From Triglochin maritima (Eukaryota > Streptophyta > Magnoliopsida > Alismatales > Juncaginaceae), in NCBI GenBank assembly GCA_963682175.1, contig OY821772.1, positions 45,592,925-45,656,924 on the forward strand: a stretch of 64,000 bases of DNA, given 5' to 3'. The stretch's first letter is position 1. Every line of letters starts with the position of its first letter. A program made the translations under genes and the position numbers. Under the pieces are notes generated by a model. It was not told the origin of the DNA. It ran no database searches and saw only the letters and a program-made list of their open reading frames with translations. Positions 62,590 to 64,000 of the stretch are shown here, piece by piece.

Positions 62590-64000
62590 TACTTTGGAGA
62601 TGTAATATGTTTCGACACAACATACATAACAAACAAGTATGACATGCCTTTTGCCCCATTTGTGGGGGTAAATCACCACTACCAGTCCGTCCTACTCGGT
62701 TGCGCACTCCTCTCTTCCGAGACGACACAAAATTACATTTGGTTGTTCCAAACATGGTTGGCGTGCATGAACGGTACGTGTTTTATTTTGTCCGGCTTTG
62801 TCCGTTTTACGTTATGTGCCTGTCCGGTTACCCTTTACGTCTGTCCGGTTTACGTCTTTTGCTCGTCCGGTTTATCCCTTACGTCTGTCCAGTTTACGTT
62901 TTTTGCTCGTCCGGTTTACCCTTGACGTCTGTCCGGTTTACGTTATTTCTGTCCGGATTAACATATGTTTTTATCTTGATCGCGTTGTGTGCAGATACAA
63001 GCCCCCCGGCGATCATAACAGACCAATGTGGCGCCATAGCTGCGGCTGTGAGGACTGTGTTTCCTGAAGCGCGGCACAAATTTTGTATATGGCACATAAT
63101 GAATAAGGCCCCTGTGAAGCTGCCCACGAAGTACCGGGAGCATACGTTGTTTGACCTCAACAACTGTGTATTCGATTCCAAGACTCCGGCAGAATTCGAT
63201 CGGAATTGGCAGGGTTTTCTAGATGATTTCGAGTTCCACGACAATAATTGGCTCCAATCCATTTATACAATTCGAGAGCGCTGGGTACCTGCATTTTGGC
63301 GGGATTGTTTTTCCGCTGGAATGGCATCAACCCAGAGAAGTGAGGGTATGAACGCCTTCTTCGATAAGTACCTCACATCAAGGACGACACTTAAGCAGTT
63401 CGTGAAACAATACGAACTCGCAGTACGCCACAAGTATGAGAAGGAAGCTCTGTCTGATTTCGATTGTCAGCATAAGGCTCCGCAATTGATTTCGAAATAT
63501 CTATTCGAGAGGCAATTGAGCGAGTTGTATACGGTGGGTGTCTTCAAGAAGGTGCAGTTAGAAATTGGGAAGATGATGTACTGCGACATCAAGGATGAGT
63601 TCAACGAGGACGACACATTGCACTTCAACGTGACCGAACATGTATTGACACATATTCTCCCATTGTCGAAACGGTTCACAGTGCAAATTAGAGATGAGAA
63701 GTAGGTATGCGATTGCAGAATGTTTGATGACGTCGGTATCCTATGTTGTCACGTTTATGTTGTTATTGCCCGAATACGTCCAAACGCGTTGCTCCCCGAG
63801 TCTTACATCGTCCACCGATGGAGGAAGGATATCCGAAGGAGCTATGGAGTCAAGTTTCCCCTTCAAAGTGGCATAACGGGGAACGATGCGCTTCGTCGCC
63901 ACGACGACATAATGGGTCGTGCGGTTTGGATCGCCGAGGCCGCTTTCGACTCAAACGACAGATATCTTCAGGCGGTAGAGGCACTTGAGTTGCTTAAGGA
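62590..64000 (+). pseudogene. FAR1/FRS-type MULE transposase gene, N-terminally truncated, one stop, runs off the window
   Basis: FAR1-related proteins derive from Mutator-like transposases. Exon 62590-62773 encodes YFGDVICFDTTYITNKYDM, then PFVGVNHHYQSVLLGCALL and LFQTWLACMN. A 221-bp GT-AG intron (62774-62994) joins in phase to TSPPAIITDQCGAIAAAV, ARHKFCIWHIMNKAPVKL and FWRDCFSAGMASTQRSEGMN. The DDE triad of MULE transposases is intact: Asp in CFDTTY (62614), Asp in IITDQ (63021), Glu in QRSEGM (63342), plus the C..H of FCIWH. A single TAG at 63702-63704 interrupts the frame. The same frame then continues to the window end with the SWIM zinc finger CDCRMF..GILCCH (63708-63752) and VHRWRKDI. 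The FAR1 DNA-binding N-terminus is missing upstream. It could be a transposase remnant or a former FRS gene. Confidence 0.88.
62785..62965. repeat. TGTCCGGTTTACG tandem array inside the FAR1-type intron
   Basis: About eight copies of YGTCCGG followed by TTTACGTY or TTTACCC, partly alternating with TTTTGCTC. Read in reverse the unit is ACGTAAACCGGACA, similar to the CCGGACA and ACATAACGTAAA words of the elements at 16.1-18.0 and 39.7-41.6 kb. Confidence 0.85.

Noticed and set aside
62700..62990. N-terminal part of the 334-codon frame as true protein
   Set aside because: It reads the wrong frame of exon 1 and then the intron array; the splice at 62773/62995 restores the conserved transposase sequence.
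1..64000. tRNA, rRNA and snRNA genes
   Set aside because: I scanned for A/B box and cloverleaf patterns by eye and saw none convincing; a covariance-model search would be decisive.

Overview
The window is nuclear DNA of a flowering plant, most likely a eudicot; I cannot name the species. The evidence is AT-rich sequence, genes split by GT-AG introns, plant-specific families (an arabinogalactan protein, a plastid ribosomal protein with a transit peptide, a PPR protein, a FAR1-type MULE transposase gene), and dense layers of plant transposons: Ty1/copia, probable Ty3/gypsy LTRs, L1-type LINE, hAT, CACTA, PIF/Harbinger and Mutator-like.

Six cellular genes look intact, and I rebuilt their exons by splice phase and conserved protein sequence: an ORM1-like (ORMDL) regulator of sphingolipid synthesis on the minus strand (422-4161, 3 exons, 157 aa); a classical arabinogalactan protein on the minus strand (8445-8918, 1 exon, 157 aa); plastid ribosomal protein bL19c on the plus strand (27769-30982, 4 exons, 222 aa); an ELMO-domain protein on the plus strand (44577-48561, 9 exons, 264 aa); nucleoside diphosphate kinase on the minus strand (50249-51305, 4 exons, 148 aa); and a P-class PPR protein on the plus strand (52181-54895, 2 exons, 542 aa). 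The last two are divergent across an 875-bp promoter region. A seventh gene-like locus, a FAR1/FRS-type MULE transposase lacking its N-terminus and carrying one in-frame stop, runs off the right edge (about 62590-64000). The cellular genes are unrelated housekeeping or developmental genes and do not form a pathway.

The rest is transposon landscape. 5.0-5.6 kb: a foldback element with a 10-bp target duplication. 11.5-14.2 kb: CACTA ends with a nested hAT MITE (perfect 8-bp duplication). 15.4-20.8 kb: gypsy-like LTR pieces and a non-autonomous Mutator-like element filled with a 22-bp minisatellite. 21.18-27.56 kb: a complete, very young copia element (413-bp LTRs differing at one base, duplication TGGGT) ending 214 bp upstream of the bL19c start codon. 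31.4-37.3 kb: MITEs and an old, internally deleted copia. 39.7-41.6 kb: the second copy of the minisatellite element. 49.2-50.0 kb: a Harbinger-like remnant. 57.1-60.7 kb: a decayed LINE. 60.9-62.2 kb: a 1.29-kb non-autonomous hAT with a perfect 8-bp duplication.

The most unusual signal joins three places: the two minisatellite-loaded elements (16.1-18.0 and 39.7-41.6 kb) and the single intron of the FAR1-type transposase fragment (62.77-62.99 kb), which holds an array of a related CCGGACA / ACGTAAA motif in the opposite orientation. A second signal is a recurring near-palindrome, CGGTYRACCG, clustered at three retroelement-like loci; at two of them the cluster lies upstream of a TATA box. 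Coordinates of intron-containing genes are spans, with exons given in the evidence.
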